Positions 1 through 9,766 of a DNA stretch of 32,951 nucleotides are shown here, one piece after another; the first letter of the stretch is position 1; each line of letters begins with the position of its first letter. The notes below the pieces were generated by a model, which saw only the letters and a program-made list of their open reading frames with translations, had not been told where the DNA came from and searched no databases. This stretch comes from SAR92 bacterium MED-G29 (GTDB taxonomy: Bacteria > Pseudomonadota > Gammaproteobacteria > Pseudomonadales > Porticoccaceae), in assembly GCA_002457245.1 (NCBI GenBank), contig NTJY01000011.1, positions 1 to 32,951 on the forward strand, in the 5' to 3' direction. A program made the position numbers and the translations under genes.

Positions 1-1
1 T

Positions 2-973
2 TATCTCGGCGGAGTAATGAATAACCTTGCTTATGTGCAGTCGGTAGAAATGCTTGCTGGTATAAAGGTACCAGAGAGAGCAAAAATAATACGAATCATG
101 TTGTCTGAATTATTTCGTATCTCAAGCCATTTAGTTTTTTATGGGACGTTTGTTCAAGATGTTGGACAAATGTCTCCGGTCTTTTATATGTTCGCTGATC
201 GCGAACGCTTATTTGGCATCATTGAGGCAATCACCGGTGGCCGAATGCACCCGGCCTGGTTCAGAGTAGGTGGAGTGGCTCAAGATCTCCCTCAGGGCTG
301 GGATGCAATGATTCGGGAATTTGTCGATTTTATGCCGGCCCGTCTTGATCACTACGACAAGATGGCAATGCAAAACAAGATGCTAAAAGAGCGCACTGTT
401 GGGATTGGAGTTTATACCCAAAAGGAGGCAATCGATTGGGGTATCACAGGGCCGGGATTGAGAGCCACGGGAAGCGATTGGGATCTGCGGAAAAAACGAC
501 CATACGGTGGATACGATCAGTTTGAATTTGATGTTCCTGTCTCTGACAAGGGTGATTGTTATGACCGAGCGGCCTTGCGTATTGAAGAAATTCGACAGAG
601 CCTGAGAATCATTCGTCAGTGTGTTGATAACATGCCTGGAGGAGCCTATAAAAGCGATCATCGATTGACTACTCCGCCGCCAAAAGAGCGCACCATGGAG
701 GATATTGAAACACTGATCCATCATTTTTTAAATGTAAGCTGGGGGCCTGTTATACCTGCTGGTGAGGCTTCAGTAATGATAGAGGCGACAAAGGGTATAA
801 ACAGTTATCATCTCGTTAGCGATGGGGGGACCAACTCCTACAGAACCCGCATTCGAACTCCTTCCTTCCCCCACTTGCAACAGATCCCTCTAATTAGTAA
901 AGGACTCATGATTCCAGATCTAATTGCAATTATCGCGAGCATTGATTTTGTTATGGCGGATGTAGATCGATGA
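2..973 (+). CDS. nuoD: NADH-quinone oxidoreductase subunit D (C-terminal part, cut by window edge)
   Basis: This is the 49-kDa-type subunit of respiratory complex I, which with NuoB forms the quinone-binding pocket in the peripheral arm on the cytoplasmic side of the inner membrane. The frame is open from base 2 and reads [13 protein letters not shown], so the first ATG at 17 is internal and the gene starts outside the window. About 323 residues are visible. Seen motifs are [62 protein letters not shown], and the C-terminus [11 protein letters not shown], which matches the enteric protein almost residue for residue. Enteric and related gammaproteobacteria carry NuoC fused to NuoD; a fusion is likely here but the NuoC part is not in the window. 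The stop overlaps the nuoE start (ATGA). Confidence 0.97.
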   Translation, partial: YLGGVMNNLAYVQSVEMLAGIKVPERAKIIRIMLSELFRISSHLVFYGTFVQDVGQMSPVFYMFADRERLFGIIEAITGGRMHPAWFRVGGVAQDLPQGWDAMIREFVDFMPARLDHYDKMAMQNKMLKERTVGIGVYTQKEAIDWGITGPGLRATGSDWDLRKKRPYGGYDQFEFDVPVSDKGDCYDRAALRIEEIRQSLRIIRQCVDNMPGGAYKSDHRLTTPPPKERTMEDIETLIHHFLNVSWGPVIPAGEASVMIEATKGINSYHLVSDGGTNSYRTRIRTPSFPHLQQIPLISKGLMIPDLIAIIASIDFVMADVDR

Positions 974-1488
974 GTAATTCTCAGATGATTCAAACTGATC
1001 TCAACTCTGTTCTTACCTTAGAGGAGCTAGCAGAGATCGATCACGAATTAGAGCATATTCCTTATAAATCTGGTGCGTCTATAGATGCGCTGAAGATTGT
1101 CCAATCAAGTCGAGGATGGGTTTCAGATGAATGTTTGCAGGCTATTGCGAAACATTTGGAGATGTCCTCTGAAGAGCTTGAGGGGGTGGCTACATTTTAC
1201 AACCTGATCTATCGCCGCCCAGTTGGAGATAATGTGGTTTTGTTTTGTGACAGTGTTAGTTGCTGGATTAATGGCTGTGATGATATTAAGGAGATGATTT
1301 CTCAGAAATTAGGTGTTGACTATGGTGAGACTACTAGTGACAACGCTTACACATTATTACCAGTTCCATGCTTAGGAGCTTGTGATAGAGCTCCAGTGAT
1401 GATGGTGGGAGATGATCTTGTTACTCATCTTGATAGAGAGACTATAGATACTATATTTGCTAATAAAGAATCTGGGAGTGAGACCTGA
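970..1488 (+). CDS. nuoE: NADH-quinone oxidoreductase subunit E
   Basis: This is the 24-kDa-type [2Fe-2S] (N1a) subunit of the complex I NADH-oxidising module. The protein has 172 residues, close to the enteric 166. The four cluster ligands are visible as C93 and C98 (in FCDSVSC) and C134 and C138 (in [10 protein letters not shown]), with the expected CxxxxC and CxxxC spacing. The N-terminal half is the helical region with GVATFYNLI. The start codon overlaps the nuoD stop by ATGA and the stop overlaps the nuoF start (TGATG), which indicates translational coupling inside the nuo operon. Nothing is missing. Confidence 0.98.
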   Translation: MSNSQMIQTDLNSVLTLEELAEIDHELEHIPYKSGASIDALKIVQSSRGWVSDECLQAIAKHLEMSSEELEGVATFYNLIYRRPVGDNVVLFCDSVSCWINGCDDIKEMISQKLGVDYGETTSDNAYTLLPVPCLGACDRAPVMMVGDDLVTHLDRETIDTIFANKESGSET

Positions 1489-2783
1489 TGGAGAAGGTAT
1501 TGACTCGAAACATATCGCCAGGCAAGGCACCTACAGATATAGCTGCCTATGAAGCGAATGGTGGTTACTCTGCGTTGAGAAAGGCTATGACGGTTATGTC
1601 TCCTGATGATTGTCGACAAGTGATCAGTGATTCTAACTTGAGGGGACGTGGAGGAGCAGGATTCCCAACGGGTATGAAGTGGAGTTTTGTGCCAATGGGC
1701 GACAAATGCTCTCCCGGGCATAAATATTTGGTTTGCAATGCCGATGAGATGGAACCCGGTACTTTTAAGGATCGTTTACTGATGGAGTTCGATCCTCATC
1801 AATTAATAGAGGGAATGATTTTGTCAGCTTACTGTATTGGAGCTGATATTTCGTACATCTTCATTCGAGGGGAATATGTGGTTGCTATTGAACGTCTTCG
1901 GGCCGCTTTAGCTGATTGCTATGCTAGGGGATACCTTGGTGAAAATATTTTAGGGAGCGGCTACAAACTTGAAATGCATGTGCATCCTAGCGCTGGTCGT
2001 TATATCTGCGGGGAGGAGACTGCTCTCATAAATGCCCTTGAAGGCAAGCGAGCCAACCCCAGAGCAAAGCCACCATTTCCTCAGGTGAGTGGACTTTGGG
2101 GCCGACCCACTATCGTCAATAATGTTGAGACCTTGTGCAATATTCCGCACATTATTGATCGTGGCGCGGATTGGTTTAAAGGTCTTGGTGTTGGTGAAGA
2201 TGCGGGCACTAAGTTGTTTGGCGTTAGTGGACGGGTAAAGAATCCTGGTTGCTGGGAACTTCCAATGGGCACATCGGTACGAGAAATCTTGGAGGATCAT
2301 GCGGGAGGGATGCAGGATGGTTTGCAGCTTAAAGGGTTTTTGCCTGGAGGAGGATCAACAGACTTTTTAACCCGCGATCATTTAGATTTAGCGATGGATT
2401 ATAACGTTATTGGCAAAGCTGGAAGTCGCATGGGTACCGGCACCATGATCATTCTTGATGATAAGACGTGTCCAGTTGGAATGGTATTAAACCTGATTCG
2501 GTTTTTTGCACATGAATCCTGTGGTTTTTGCACACCGTGCCGTGATGGACTGCCTTGGTCCAGGCAAGTTTTAGAAGATATAGAAAATGGTCGTGGAAAA
2601 AAAGAAGATCTTGATACGTTGGAGTATCAAATTAAATACATTGGTGCTATCGGAAATACTCATTGCGCGCTGGCTCCTGGGGCCATGGAGCCACTGCAAA
2701 GTGCGCTCAAGTATTTTAGAGAAGATTTCGAACATCACATCAGCGGCCGCGCTTGTCCTTATCGCTCAGTAGGGGGATCCTAA
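1488..2783 (+). CDS. nuoF: NADH-quinone oxidoreductase subunit F
   Basis: This is the NADH- and FMN-binding subunit of complex I, where NADH is oxidised and electrons enter the iron-sulfur chain. The protein has 431 residues. Seen are the glycine-rich FMN/NADH loop GRGGAGFPTG (53-62), NADEMEPGTFKDR near 84-96 (the enteric variant; most other bacteria have a different pair of residues there), YICGEETALINALEG, and the N3 [4Fe-4S] ligands C345, C348 and C351 in ESCGFCTPCRDG, plus C393 in THCALAPGA. It starts on the nuoE stop and is followed three bases later by nuoG. Confidence 0.98.
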   Translation: MEKVLTRNISPGKAPTDIAAYEANGGYSALRKAMTVMSPDDCRQVISDSNLRGRGGAGFPTGMKWSFVPMGDKCSPGHKYLVCNADEMEPGTFKDRLLMEFDPHQLIEGMILSAYCIGADISYIFIRGEYVVAIERLRAALADCYARGYLGENILGSGYKLEMHVHPSAGRYICGEETALINALEGKRANPRAKPPFPQVSGLWGRPTIVNNVETLCNIPHIIDRGADWFKGLGVGEDAGTKLFGVSGRVKNPGCWELPMGTSVREILEDHAGGMQDGLQLKGFLPGGGSTDFLTRDHLDLAMDYNVIGKAGSRMGTGTMIILDDKTCPVGMVLNLIRFFAHESCGFCTPCRDGLPWSRQVLEDIENGRGKKEDLDTLEYQIKYIGAIGNTHCALAPGAMEPLQSALKYFREDFEHHISGRACPYRSVGGS

Positions 2784-2786
2784 ACG

Positions 2787-5549
2787 ATGCCAACGATTTA
2801 TATTGATGGTCAGGCGATCGAAGTCAAGCAAGGCGAGAACGTTCTAGAGGCTTGTCTCAACGCTGGAATGGATTTGCCTTACTTCTGTTGGCATCCATCT
2901 ATGGGTTCTATAGGCTCCTGTCGTCAGTGTGCCTTGGTTCAGTATCAGAATGAAGAGGACACCCAAGGCAGAATAATCATGGGATGCATGACACCTGTCT
3001 CAGAGGGGGCTAGATTTTCACTAAAAGCGGAGAATGCCACAGAATTTCGTGAAGCCGTTGTTGAGAGTCTGATGTTAAACCATCCCCATGACTGTCCAGT
3101 TTGTGCCGAGGGTGGTGAGTGCCATCTTCAGGACATGACCGTTATGGTCGGCCATCGCGACCGCCGATATACAGGCAAGAAAAATACTCACCGAAATCAA
3201 TATTTGGGTCCACTCATTCATCACGAAATGAATCGATGTATTGCCTGCTATCGTTGTGAGCGATATTACAAGGATTATGCTGGTGGGAAAGATTTAGGAG
3301 CTCAAGCTTCTCATGATCATGTATATTTTGGTCGTCACGAGGAGGGGATCCTTGAGAGTGAGTTTTCTGGCAATCTCGTTGAAGTATGCCCAACAGGTGT
3401 CTTTACAGATAAACCATTTTTAAAACAATATAGCCGAAAGTGGGACCTTCAGTCAGCGCCATCTATTTGCCATGGCTGTGCTGTGGGTTGCAATATCGCG
3501 CCTGGTGAGCGCTATGGAAAGGTTAAACGAGTACATAATCGTTATCATGATGAGGTGAATGGATACTTTATCTGTGATCGAGGTCGCTTCGGTAGTGGTT
3601 ATCTTAATAGTAAATTACGCTTGGATTACTCGGGTATTAAGAAATCTGATGGGAGTTTCTTAGCTGTTCATCAAAAGCAAGCATTAGAGACCGCAGCTAG
3701 CTGGATTTCAGGGAAAAAAGTTGCTGGCATTGGTTCACCACGAGCGTCCTTAGAGGCCAACTACTTACTGCGGGAGATGGTGGGTAAAAACAACTTTAGC
3801 GCCGGAAGTTCCGACTTAGAGGCGACACTAGTAGGAAGTATTCTCTCAATATTGCAAACTACAACTGCTGTAAATCCATCCATTAAAAAGATGGAGACCG
3901 CTGATGCTGTGCTTATTCTTGGTGAGGATGTCACTAATACAGCGCCCAGAGTTGCTTTGGCGTTACGTCAGGCGGTTCGTAATAAAGCCTTTGAATTAGC
4001 TGAGCAGATGGGCTTGCCATTGTGGCAGGACGCGGCAGTAAGAAATCTTGCTCAGGATAATTTATCTCCTCTTATTATTGTATCTGCAATGGATACTCGG
4101 TTAGATGATATTTCGAGCAACTCCATCTCCCTTGCACCCCATGAAATCGCAACCTTTGGTCGTGCTGTTGCTGGGGCTTTGAACGGTGAAAAAACTGATG
4201 ATCCTGATGTTATCAGTACTGCAGAAATACTTAAGAACGCCAAAAATCCATTAATTATCAGTGGCTCCAGTATGGGTAGCCAAGATGTTATTAACAGTGC
4301 TGTTGAGGTAGCAGAGGCAATTAGCAAACCTGAAACTATGCTGAGTTTTTGTGTCTCTGAGTGCAATAGCATGGGGTCTGCGTTATTAGCCCAGGATGGT
4401 GGAGTCAGTTTAGCTGATATTATTAAAAGAGCTCCAAAACTTGATGCGCTTATAGTACTGGAAAATGACTTATATCGACGCGGGAAGAGAAGCGAGATTG
4501 ATCAGCTATTGGACAGTGGGATCAAGATAATTTCATTAGATGTCTATGAAAACCGAACTCTTGACGGCTCTCATTTAGTTCTGCCTGCCGCATCCTATGC
4601 AGAATCACAGGGGACGCTTGTGAGTAGTGAGGGGCGTGCTCAGAGATTCTATCCAGTTCATTCTCCTTCTCATGAGCGGTTACAGAGTTGGGAGTGGTTG
4701 CTTGAGTTGGCGAAATTAACTGGGAATAAAAAACTTTCTAAATTAGAAAATCTAGATGATGTTGTCAGTACATGTGCTAAGGATAATCTTGCACTCAAAA
4801 AGATAGTTGATGTAGCGCCGAAGAATAGTTACAGAAGTTCAGGATCTAAGGTGCCAAGACAGACCCATCGATTTAGTGGACGAACGGCAATACATTCGGA
4901 TGTATCTGTGCACGAGCCTCAGCAGCCTAAAGATCATGATAGCCCTCTGTCTTATAGTATGGAGGGCTTAAATCGAGATCAACCCGCGTCATTGACACCC
5001 TTCGTATGGTCCCCTGGATGGAACTCGAATCAGTCATTACAAAAGTTCCAGTCTGAGGTAGATGGGCCGCTTAAAGGAGGTTCCTCCGGAGTACGATTAA
5101 TAGCGTCCTCCAGTAAGGGCTCGAAGGTGTTTTCTGAGTCAGAAGAATTTGAATTAAAAGCCCACCAGTGGCATTTGGTACCTGCGCACCAAATTTTTGG
5201 TAGCGATGAACTTTCCGCGCATACAGAGGAAATGGCGGAGCTAGCGGGTCGTGGTTTTATTGCAATTGGCCAAAAGGTTGCCGAAAAGTTGGGTGTTAAG
5301 CAGGGTGATGGGTTATTAGTTCAGCACGGTGATGTTAGGTGCTCTTTAGAAGTTAAGGTTCTATCACGAGTCGCTAAAAATTGTGTCGGATATAGTGTTG
5401 GATATGAAGAAACTCAAGAGCTAACTCCCGGATGTTTGGTTAGTTTACAGGTCGATAAAGACTGGAGGAGAACTTCTCCAGAAGTAATTGCATCTGATAA
5501 GACTGCATTGGGGCATATTGCCTCAGATGGAGGTGGCGCGTATGGCTGA
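2787..5549 (+). CDS. nuoG: NADH-quinone oxidoreductase subunit G
   Basis: This is the large iron-sulfur subunit of complex I, carrying electrons from NuoE/NuoF towards NuoI. The 920 residues fit the enteric length (about 908). The N-terminal N1b [2Fe-2S] ligands are C34, C45, C48 and C67. These are followed by the His/Cys N5 site in NHPHDCPVCAEGGEC and the N4 site in NRCIACYRCERYY with a later VCPTG. C228, C231, C235 and a later Cys in FICDRGRFG form the extra N7 set (CHGCAVGC), found only in part of the family including enterics. The rest is a degenerate molybdopterin-oxidoreductase-like domain with SMEGLN and PFVWSPGWNS. The last bases overlap nuoH. Confidence 0.97.
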   Translation: MPTIYIDGQAIEVKQGENVLEACLNAGMDLPYFCWHPSMGSIGSCRQCALVQYQNEEDTQGRIIMGCMTPVSEGARFSLKAENATEFREAVVESLMLNHPHDCPVCAEGGECHLQDMTVMVGHRDRRYTGKKNTHRNQYLGPLIHHEMNRCIACYRCERYYKDYAGGKDLGAQASHDHVYFGRHEEGILESEFSGNLVEVCPTGVFTDKPFLKQYSRKWDLQSAPSICHGCAVGCNIAPGERYGKVKRVHNRYHDEVNGYFICDRGRFGSGYLNSKLRLDYSGIKKSDGSFLAVHQKQALETAASWISGKKVAGIGSPRASLEANYLLREMVGKNNFSAGSSDLEATLVGSILSILQTTTAVNPSIKKMETADAVLILGEDVTNTAPRVALALRQAVRNKAFELAEQMGLPLWQDAAVRNLAQDNLSPLIIVSAMDTRLDDISSNSISLAPHEIATFGRAVAGALNGEKTDDPDVISTAEILKNAKNPLIISGSSMGSQDVINSAVEVAEAISKPETMLSFCVSECNSMGSALLAQDGGVSLADIIKRAPKLDALIVLENDLYRRGKRSEIDQLLDSGIKIISLDVYENRTLDGSHLVLPAASYAESQGTLVSSEGRAQRFYPVHSPSHERLQSWEWLLELAKLTGNKKLSKLENLDDVVSTCAKDNLALKKIVDVAPKNSYRSSGSKVPRQTHRFSGRTAIHSDVSVHEPQQPKDHDSPLSYSMEGLNRDQPASLTPFVWSPGWNSNQSLQKFQSEVDGPLKGGSSGVRLIASSSKGSKVFSESEEFELKAHQWHLVPAHQIFGSDELSAHTEEMAELAGRGFIAIGQKVAEKLGVKQGDGLLVQHGDVRCSLEVKVLSRVAKNCVGYSVGYEETQELTPGCLVSLQVDKDWRRTSPEVIASDKTALGHIASDGGGAYG

Positions 5550-6516
5550 GCTATTGCCTGTTATTTTGGCGCTTACAATTTTAGTTAGTGGTGTTGCTGG
5601 TGCGGCTATCCTGACATGGTTTGAGCGGCGCCTGCTGGGAGTTTGGCAAGATCGTTATGGTCCAAATCGGCTAGGTCCGCTGGGAATAGGTCAAGTGCTG
5701 GCTGATATGATCAAACTGCTCTTTAAGGATGACTGGATACCACCTTTTTCTGATCGAGTTGTCTTTATTTTTGCTCCCACAGCCATTGTTGTTGCAATGA
5801 TGATGGGCTTTGCCGTTGTTCCCTTTGCCCCACAAATGATGATTATCGATGTCAATATTGGTTTACTATTTTTTCTTGGGATGACCTCTCTGGCGGTCTA
5901 CAGTGTTCTTTTGGGAGGTTTGGCATCAAATAACAAATACGCTCTGCTCGGAGGATTAAGATCTGCTGCTCAGATGGTCAGCTACGAGGTCTTTATGGGT
6001 TTGTCATTGATGGGTGTTGTGATGATTACCGGTAGCTTTAGTCTCGTAGATATTGTTGAAGCACAGGCTGATATTTGGTTTTGTTTTACCCAGATATTAG
6101 GTTTGTTTGTCTTTGTTATTGCAGGCATCGCTGAGAGCCATCGACTTCCTTTTGACTTACCTGAGGCTGAGCACGAGCTAACAGCGGGCTTTCATACTGA
6201 GTATGGTGGGATGAAATTCGCTATGTTTATGTTGGGTGAATATCTTGGATTAATGTTAATTTCTTGCATGATTGTCACGCTATTCTTTGGTGGCTGGCAC
6301 AGCCCAATTTCACTGGGAGATGGTTTGCCACCATTCTTCTGGTTTAGTTTTAAGACATTCGTTGTGATCTGTTTCTTTGTTCTGTTGAGGGCTGCCATTC
6401 CGCGGCCGCGTTATGATCAATTGATGTCGCTAGGATGGAAAGTAATGTTGCCAATCACCCTAGTCAATATTCTGATTACAGGTGCTGTTTTATTGTGGAT
6501 GGAGGGCGCTGTCTAG
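5542..6516 (+). CDS. nuoH: NADH-quinone oxidoreductase subunit H
   Basis: This is the membrane subunit of complex I that joins the peripheral arm to the proton-pumping arm and contributes to the quinone channel. I chose the ATG at 5542 (324 residues, [11 protein letters not shown]) over upstream in-frame ATGs because a GGAGGTG ribosome-binding site lies a few bases upstream (around 5529-5535) and the length equals the enteric protein (325). Seen are [32 protein letters not shown], and the conserved quinone-side loops [14 protein letters not shown] and [20 protein letters not shown]. There are about eight hydrophobic membrane segments. The start overlaps the nuoG stop by eight bases and the stop overlaps nuoI. 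Confidence 0.97.
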   Translation: MAELLPVILALTILVSGVAGAAILTWFERRLLGVWQDRYGPNRLGPLGIGQVLADMIKLLFKDDWIPPFSDRVVFIFAPTAIVVAMMMGFAVVPFAPQMMIIDVNIGLLFFLGMTSLAVYSVLLGGLASNNKYALLGGLRSAAQMVSYEVFMGLSLMGVVMITGSFSLVDIVEAQADIWFCFTQILGLFVFVIAGIAESHRLPFDLPEAEHELTAGFHTEYGGMKFAMFMLGEYLGLMLISCMIVTLFFGGWHSPISLGDGLPPFFWFSFKTFVVICFFVLLRAAIPRPRYDQLMSLGWKVMLPITLVNILITGAVLLWMEGAV

Positions 6517-7031
6517 TGTTGAGTGAGCTAAGAACGATGTGGGAGGTGTTAAAGCACACCTTCACGAAGGCAGAGACTGTAGAGTATCCCGAACAGATGC
6601 CCTATCTAGCGCCGCGCTATCGAGGGAGAATTGTATTGACTCGTGATCCTGATGGTGAGGAGAGATGTGTGGCTTGTAATCTCTGTGCTGCCGCTTGTCC
6701 GGTCGATTGTATTGCCTTGCAAAAGGATACTCGGGAGGATGGCACTTGGTATCCCGAATTCTTCCGAATTAATTTCTCCCGTTGCATTATGTGTGGGATG
6801 TGCGAGGAAGCTTGTCCGACTTATGCGATTCAACTGACGCCGGACTTTGAAATGTGTGAGTACGATCGTCAAAACATGGTCTATGAAAAAGAGCATCTTC
6901 TAATTAATGGCGTTGGCAAGTACCCCGATTATAATTTTTATAGAGTATCTGGAATGCAGACAGCGTCCAAAGATAAGGGCGAGGCGCTCAATGAGGAAAG
7001 ACCCATTGATACCAGGAGTTTACTGCCATGA
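6516..7031 (+). CDS. nuoI: NADH-quinone oxidoreductase subunit I (GTG start)
   Basis: This is the 8Fe ferredoxin-like subunit holding clusters N6a and N6b, which pass electrons to N2 near the quinone. Two CxxCxxCxxxCP motifs are seen: [12 protein letters not shown] and [28 protein letters not shown] and the C-terminus PIDTRSLLP match enteric NuoI. The chosen start is GTG at 6516 (171 residues), which shares its G with the nuoH TAG stop and lies nine bases after GGAGGG (6501-6506). TTG at 6519 or ATG at 6537 are alternatives, but the ATG would cut into the N-terminal helix. An in-frame ATG at 6435 lies inside nuoH and is unlikely. Confidence 0.95.
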   Translation: MLSELRTMWEVLKHTFTKAETVEYPEQMPYLAPRYRGRIVLTRDPDGEERCVACNLCAAACPVDCIALQKDTREDGTWYPEFFRINFSRCIMCGMCEEACPTYAIQLTPDFEMCEYDRQNMVYEKEHLLINGVGKYPDYNFYRVSGMQTASKDKGEALNEERPIDTRSLLP

Positions 7032-7068
7032 TCTCATTCAATTTAATAATAGATCTGGAGTCCTAAGT

Positions 7069-7596
7069 ATGCTGGAGATTGTATTTTTTTATATAGCATC
7101 TCTGGTTGCATTGATTGCAACAGTGATGGCTATGACTAGAGCCAACGCGATTCATGCACTTATTTATCTCATTGTGTCTCTGTTGGCTGTGGCAGTTATT
7201 TTCTTTCTAATTGGTGCGCCATTTGCGGCGGCCCTCGAAATTGTCATTTACGCGGGCGCGATAATGGTACTCTTTGTCTTCGTAATAATGATGCTTAATC
7301 TTGGAGAGAAGGGAGACAAGCAGGAAAGACAATGGTTAAGTCCAAGCGTCTGGGTGGGCCCAGCCTTGTTATCAATTGTCCTTCTGGCCGAGCTATTATT
7401 CATTATTAGTGATGTAAATGGTCCAGTTTCAACTTCATCAGTCTCTCCGAAGGCTGTCGGTTTATCTCTTTTTGGCCCCTATGTTCTTGCCGTTGAAATA
7501 TCGGCGATGTTGCTCCTAGCCGGACTAGTGGGATCATTTCATCTTGGGCGCCGTTATCTTGAGAGAGACTATGGTGATGAGAGAGGAAAAGAATAG
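7069..7596 (+). CDS. nuoJ: NADH-quinone oxidoreductase subunit J
   Basis: This is a small membrane subunit of complex I next to NuoH and NuoK. It has 175 residues from the ATG at 7069, preceded at 8 bases by GGAG (7057-7060). In-frame ATGs further upstream lie inside nuoI and give a non-membrane leader, so they were rejected. Five hydrophobic segments are seen. The conserved pi-bulge helix reads [21 protein letters not shown]. The stop TAG shares its last base with the GTG start of nuoK. Confidence 0.96.
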   Translation: MLEIVFFYIASLVALIATVMAMTRANAIHALIYLIVSLLAVAVIFFLIGAPFAAALEIVIYAGAIMVLFVFVIMMLNLGEKGDKQERQWLSPSVWVGPALLSIVLLAELLFIISDVNGPVSTSSVSPKAVGLSLFGPYVLAVEISAMLLLAGLVGSFHLGRRYLERDYGDERGKE

Positions 7597-7910
7597 TGGA
7601 TGGCTTAGACATTCCTCTTAATCATATTCTTTTCATTTCCTCGCTGCTTTTTGCTATTGGCATGCTCGGTTTGATGATTCGACGGAATATTATATTCATA
7701 TTAATGTCTTTAGAGGTGATGTTGAACTCAGCTGCCCTTGCTTTTGTCGCTGCTGGAGCGCATTGGGGGCAACCTGATGGCCAGGTCGTGTTTATGCTTA
7801 TTCTGACAGTTGCCGCAGCCGAGGTCGCTGTTGGTTTGGGCCTTGTTCTGCAGGTTCAAAAGCGTTTCAAGACCTTAGATATGGATCATGCCAACCGGAT
7901 GCAGGGCTAA
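7596..7910 (+). CDS. nuoK: NADH-quinone oxidoreductase subunit K (GTG start)
   Basis: This is a three-helix antiporter-like (MrpC-type) subunit of complex I that takes part in proton translocation. It has 104 residues against the enteric 100. The two membrane glutamates needed in this family are visible as E40 (MSLEVMLNS) and E76 (AAAEVAVG), equivalent to enteric E36 and E72. [10 protein letters not shown] and WGQPDGQV also match. It starts with GTG overlapping the nuoJ stop, and nuoL follows after two bases. Confidence 0.96.
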   Translation: MDGLDIPLNHILFISSLLFAIGMLGLMIRRNIIFILMSLEVMLNSAALAFVAAGAHWGQPDGQVVFMLILTVAAAEVAVGLGLVLQVQKRFKTLDMDHANRMQG

Positions 7911-7912
7911 GT

Positions 7913-9766
7913 ATGAGTAAAATTATTTGGTTGATACCACTTATGCCTTTTGTTGGTTCCATAACATTAATGCTTTTTGGAAAAAATCTCCGACGCTCTC
8001 ATATTGGCTACTTGGGTGTTTCCTCGGTGGGTATATCTGCGCTGTTAACTGCGCTACTAGCTATCGAGTTTATGCAAAATCAGGAGGTACTTGAGACATT
8101 AGTTTGGACTTGGATGCAGGTAGGAAGTTTTGCTCCGGGTATTTCATTTTACTTCGATGGCCTGACGCTCGTGATGATGTCAGTGATTACTGGCGTTGGC
8201 TTTTTGATTCACTTGTTCTCTACTGAATTTATGGAGGAAGACCCTAGTTATGCCCGCTATTTTGCGTACCTAAATATGTTCGTTGCGTCCATGCTTATAT
8301 TAGTAATGGCAGATAATCTCTTGCTTCTCTATCTTGGTTGGGAGGGGGTTGGGGTGTGTAGTTATCTTCTGGTAGGTTTTTGGTATCAGCACAGTGCTAA
8401 TGGGCATGCGGCGAGAAAGGCATTTATTGTTACTCGGATAGGCGATACAGCCATGGCTTTGGGACTACTTCTGCTGTTCTCTCATCTGGGAACTTTAGAT
8501 ATCCAGGTTTTGATGGGTAAGGCCAGTCAAGTCTGGGAGGTCGGTGAAAATATTCCCCTTATTGCCTGCCTACTTTTAGTTTGTGGAGCAGTGGGAAAAT
8601 CAGCTCAGTTGCCCCTTCATACCTGGCTGCCTGATGCTATGGCTGGTCCAACTCCTGTAAGTGCCCTTATACATGCCGCAACAATGGTCACGGCTGGAGT
8701 ATACCTGATCGCTCGAACTCATGGCTTATTCCTACTGGCACCTGATGCAATGATTGTCGTCGCGATTATAGGTGTGGTCACCTCTTTGATGGCTGCCTTT
8801 ACAGCTCTTATGCAGACTGACATTAAGCGCATCTTGGCTTACTCCACGATTAGTCAAATTGGTTACATGTTTCTTGCACTTGGCGTTGGCGCCTGGAGCG
8901 CTGGTATTTTTCATCTGATGACGCATGCATTTTTTAAAGCCCTCTTATTTTTGGGCTCGGGAGCAATTATTCACTGTCTTCATCATGAGCATAATATTTT
9001 CAAGATGGGCGGACTCAGAACACGCATGCCAGTGACATTTTGGAGTTTCATGATTGGTTCCGCAGCGCTAGCGGCACTCCCAATGACGTCTGGGTTTTTC
9101 AGTAAGGATCAGATTCTACTGCAAGCATATCAGCTACCCGATCTAGGTCCCGGACTTTGGATGGCCGGGCTCCTAGGTGCTTTGTTGACAGCGATTTACA
9201 GTTTCAGGTTGGTCTTCGTAGTTTTCTTTGGTGAGGCTAATACAGAACCAGATAAAGATACTGAATGGCGAATGGCCATTCCACTTTCAATTTTATGTTT
9301 CTTGGCTTTGGTAGGAGGGTATTTCACAATTCCCGTGGTAGATGTATTCCCAGTTACTGGTGGGAGTCATCCCGCTCATTGGGTTGAATATGTCTCAATA
9401 TCAGTTCCAATTGTGGGTTTAGTGATAGCTTATTTTGTATTTTTGAATCGTCGAATAAATATAGAGACTCTAACAACATCATCTTTTGGAAGGGGCCTGG
9501 GCAACCTCTGGCTGAGCGGTTGGGGTATTGATTGGTTGTATGATCGTCTGTTTGTTCGCCCTTATTATAGATTAGCTAATCTCTTAAAATCAGAACCAGT
9601 TGATGTCATATACAATGCAATTGTGGAGCTTAATCAACTTCTAAATCTTTGGTTGAGCAAATCTCAGACAGGCCGACTGCGCTGGTATCTGGTCAGTATG
9701 GTTGCGGGGTTAATTATCCTAATCTCGCTTGCATCTAATTTAGGACCGGGGGTGCTTCAATGGTAA
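7913..9766 (+). CDS. nuoL: NADH-quinone oxidoreductase subunit L
   Basis: This is the distal antiporter-like proton-pumping subunit of complex I. It has 617 residues (enteric 613) with about 14 membrane segments and the long C-terminal lateral-helix region. Seen are LGWEGVGVCSYLLVGFW (membrane Glu), AVGKSAQLPLHTWLPDAM with the conserved Lys, GPTPVSALIHAATMVTAGVY, and DIKRILAYSTISQIGYM. The last bases overlap nuoM. Confidence 0.97.
   Translation: MSKIIWLIPLMPFVGSITLMLFGKNLRRSHIGYLGVSSVGISALLTALLAIEFMQNQEVLETLVWTWMQVGSFAPGISFYFDGLTLVMMSVITGVGFLIHLFSTEFMEEDPSYARYFAYLNMFVASMLILVMADNLLLLYLGWEGVGVCSYLLVGFWYQHSANGHAARKAFIVTRIGDTAMALGLLLLFSHLGTLDIQVLMGKASQVWEVGENIPLIACLLLVCGAVGKSAQLPLHTWLPDAMAGPTPVSALIHAATMVTAGVYLIARTHGLFLLAPDAMIVVAIIGVVTSLMAAFTALMQTDIKRILAYSTISQIGYMFLALGVGAWSAGIFHLMTHAFFKALLFLGSGAIIHCLHHEHNIFKMGGLRTRMPVTFWSFMIGSAALAALPMTSGFFSKDQILLQAYQLPDLGPGLWMAGLLGALLTAIYSFRLVFVVFFGEANTEPDKDTEWRMAIPLSILCFLALVGGYFTIPVVDVFPVTGGSHPAHWVEYVSISVPIVGLVIAYFVFLNRRINIETLTTSSFGRGLGNLWLSGWGIDWLYDRLFVRPYYRLANLLKSEPVDVIYNAIVELNQLLNLWLSKSQTGRLRWYLVSMVAGLIILISLASNLGPGVLQW

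Noticed and set aside
6435-6515. Longer nuoI from an ATG inside nuoH
   Set aside because: The extra 27 residues have no match to NuoI and a GTG with a good ribosome-binding site sits at the nuoH stop.
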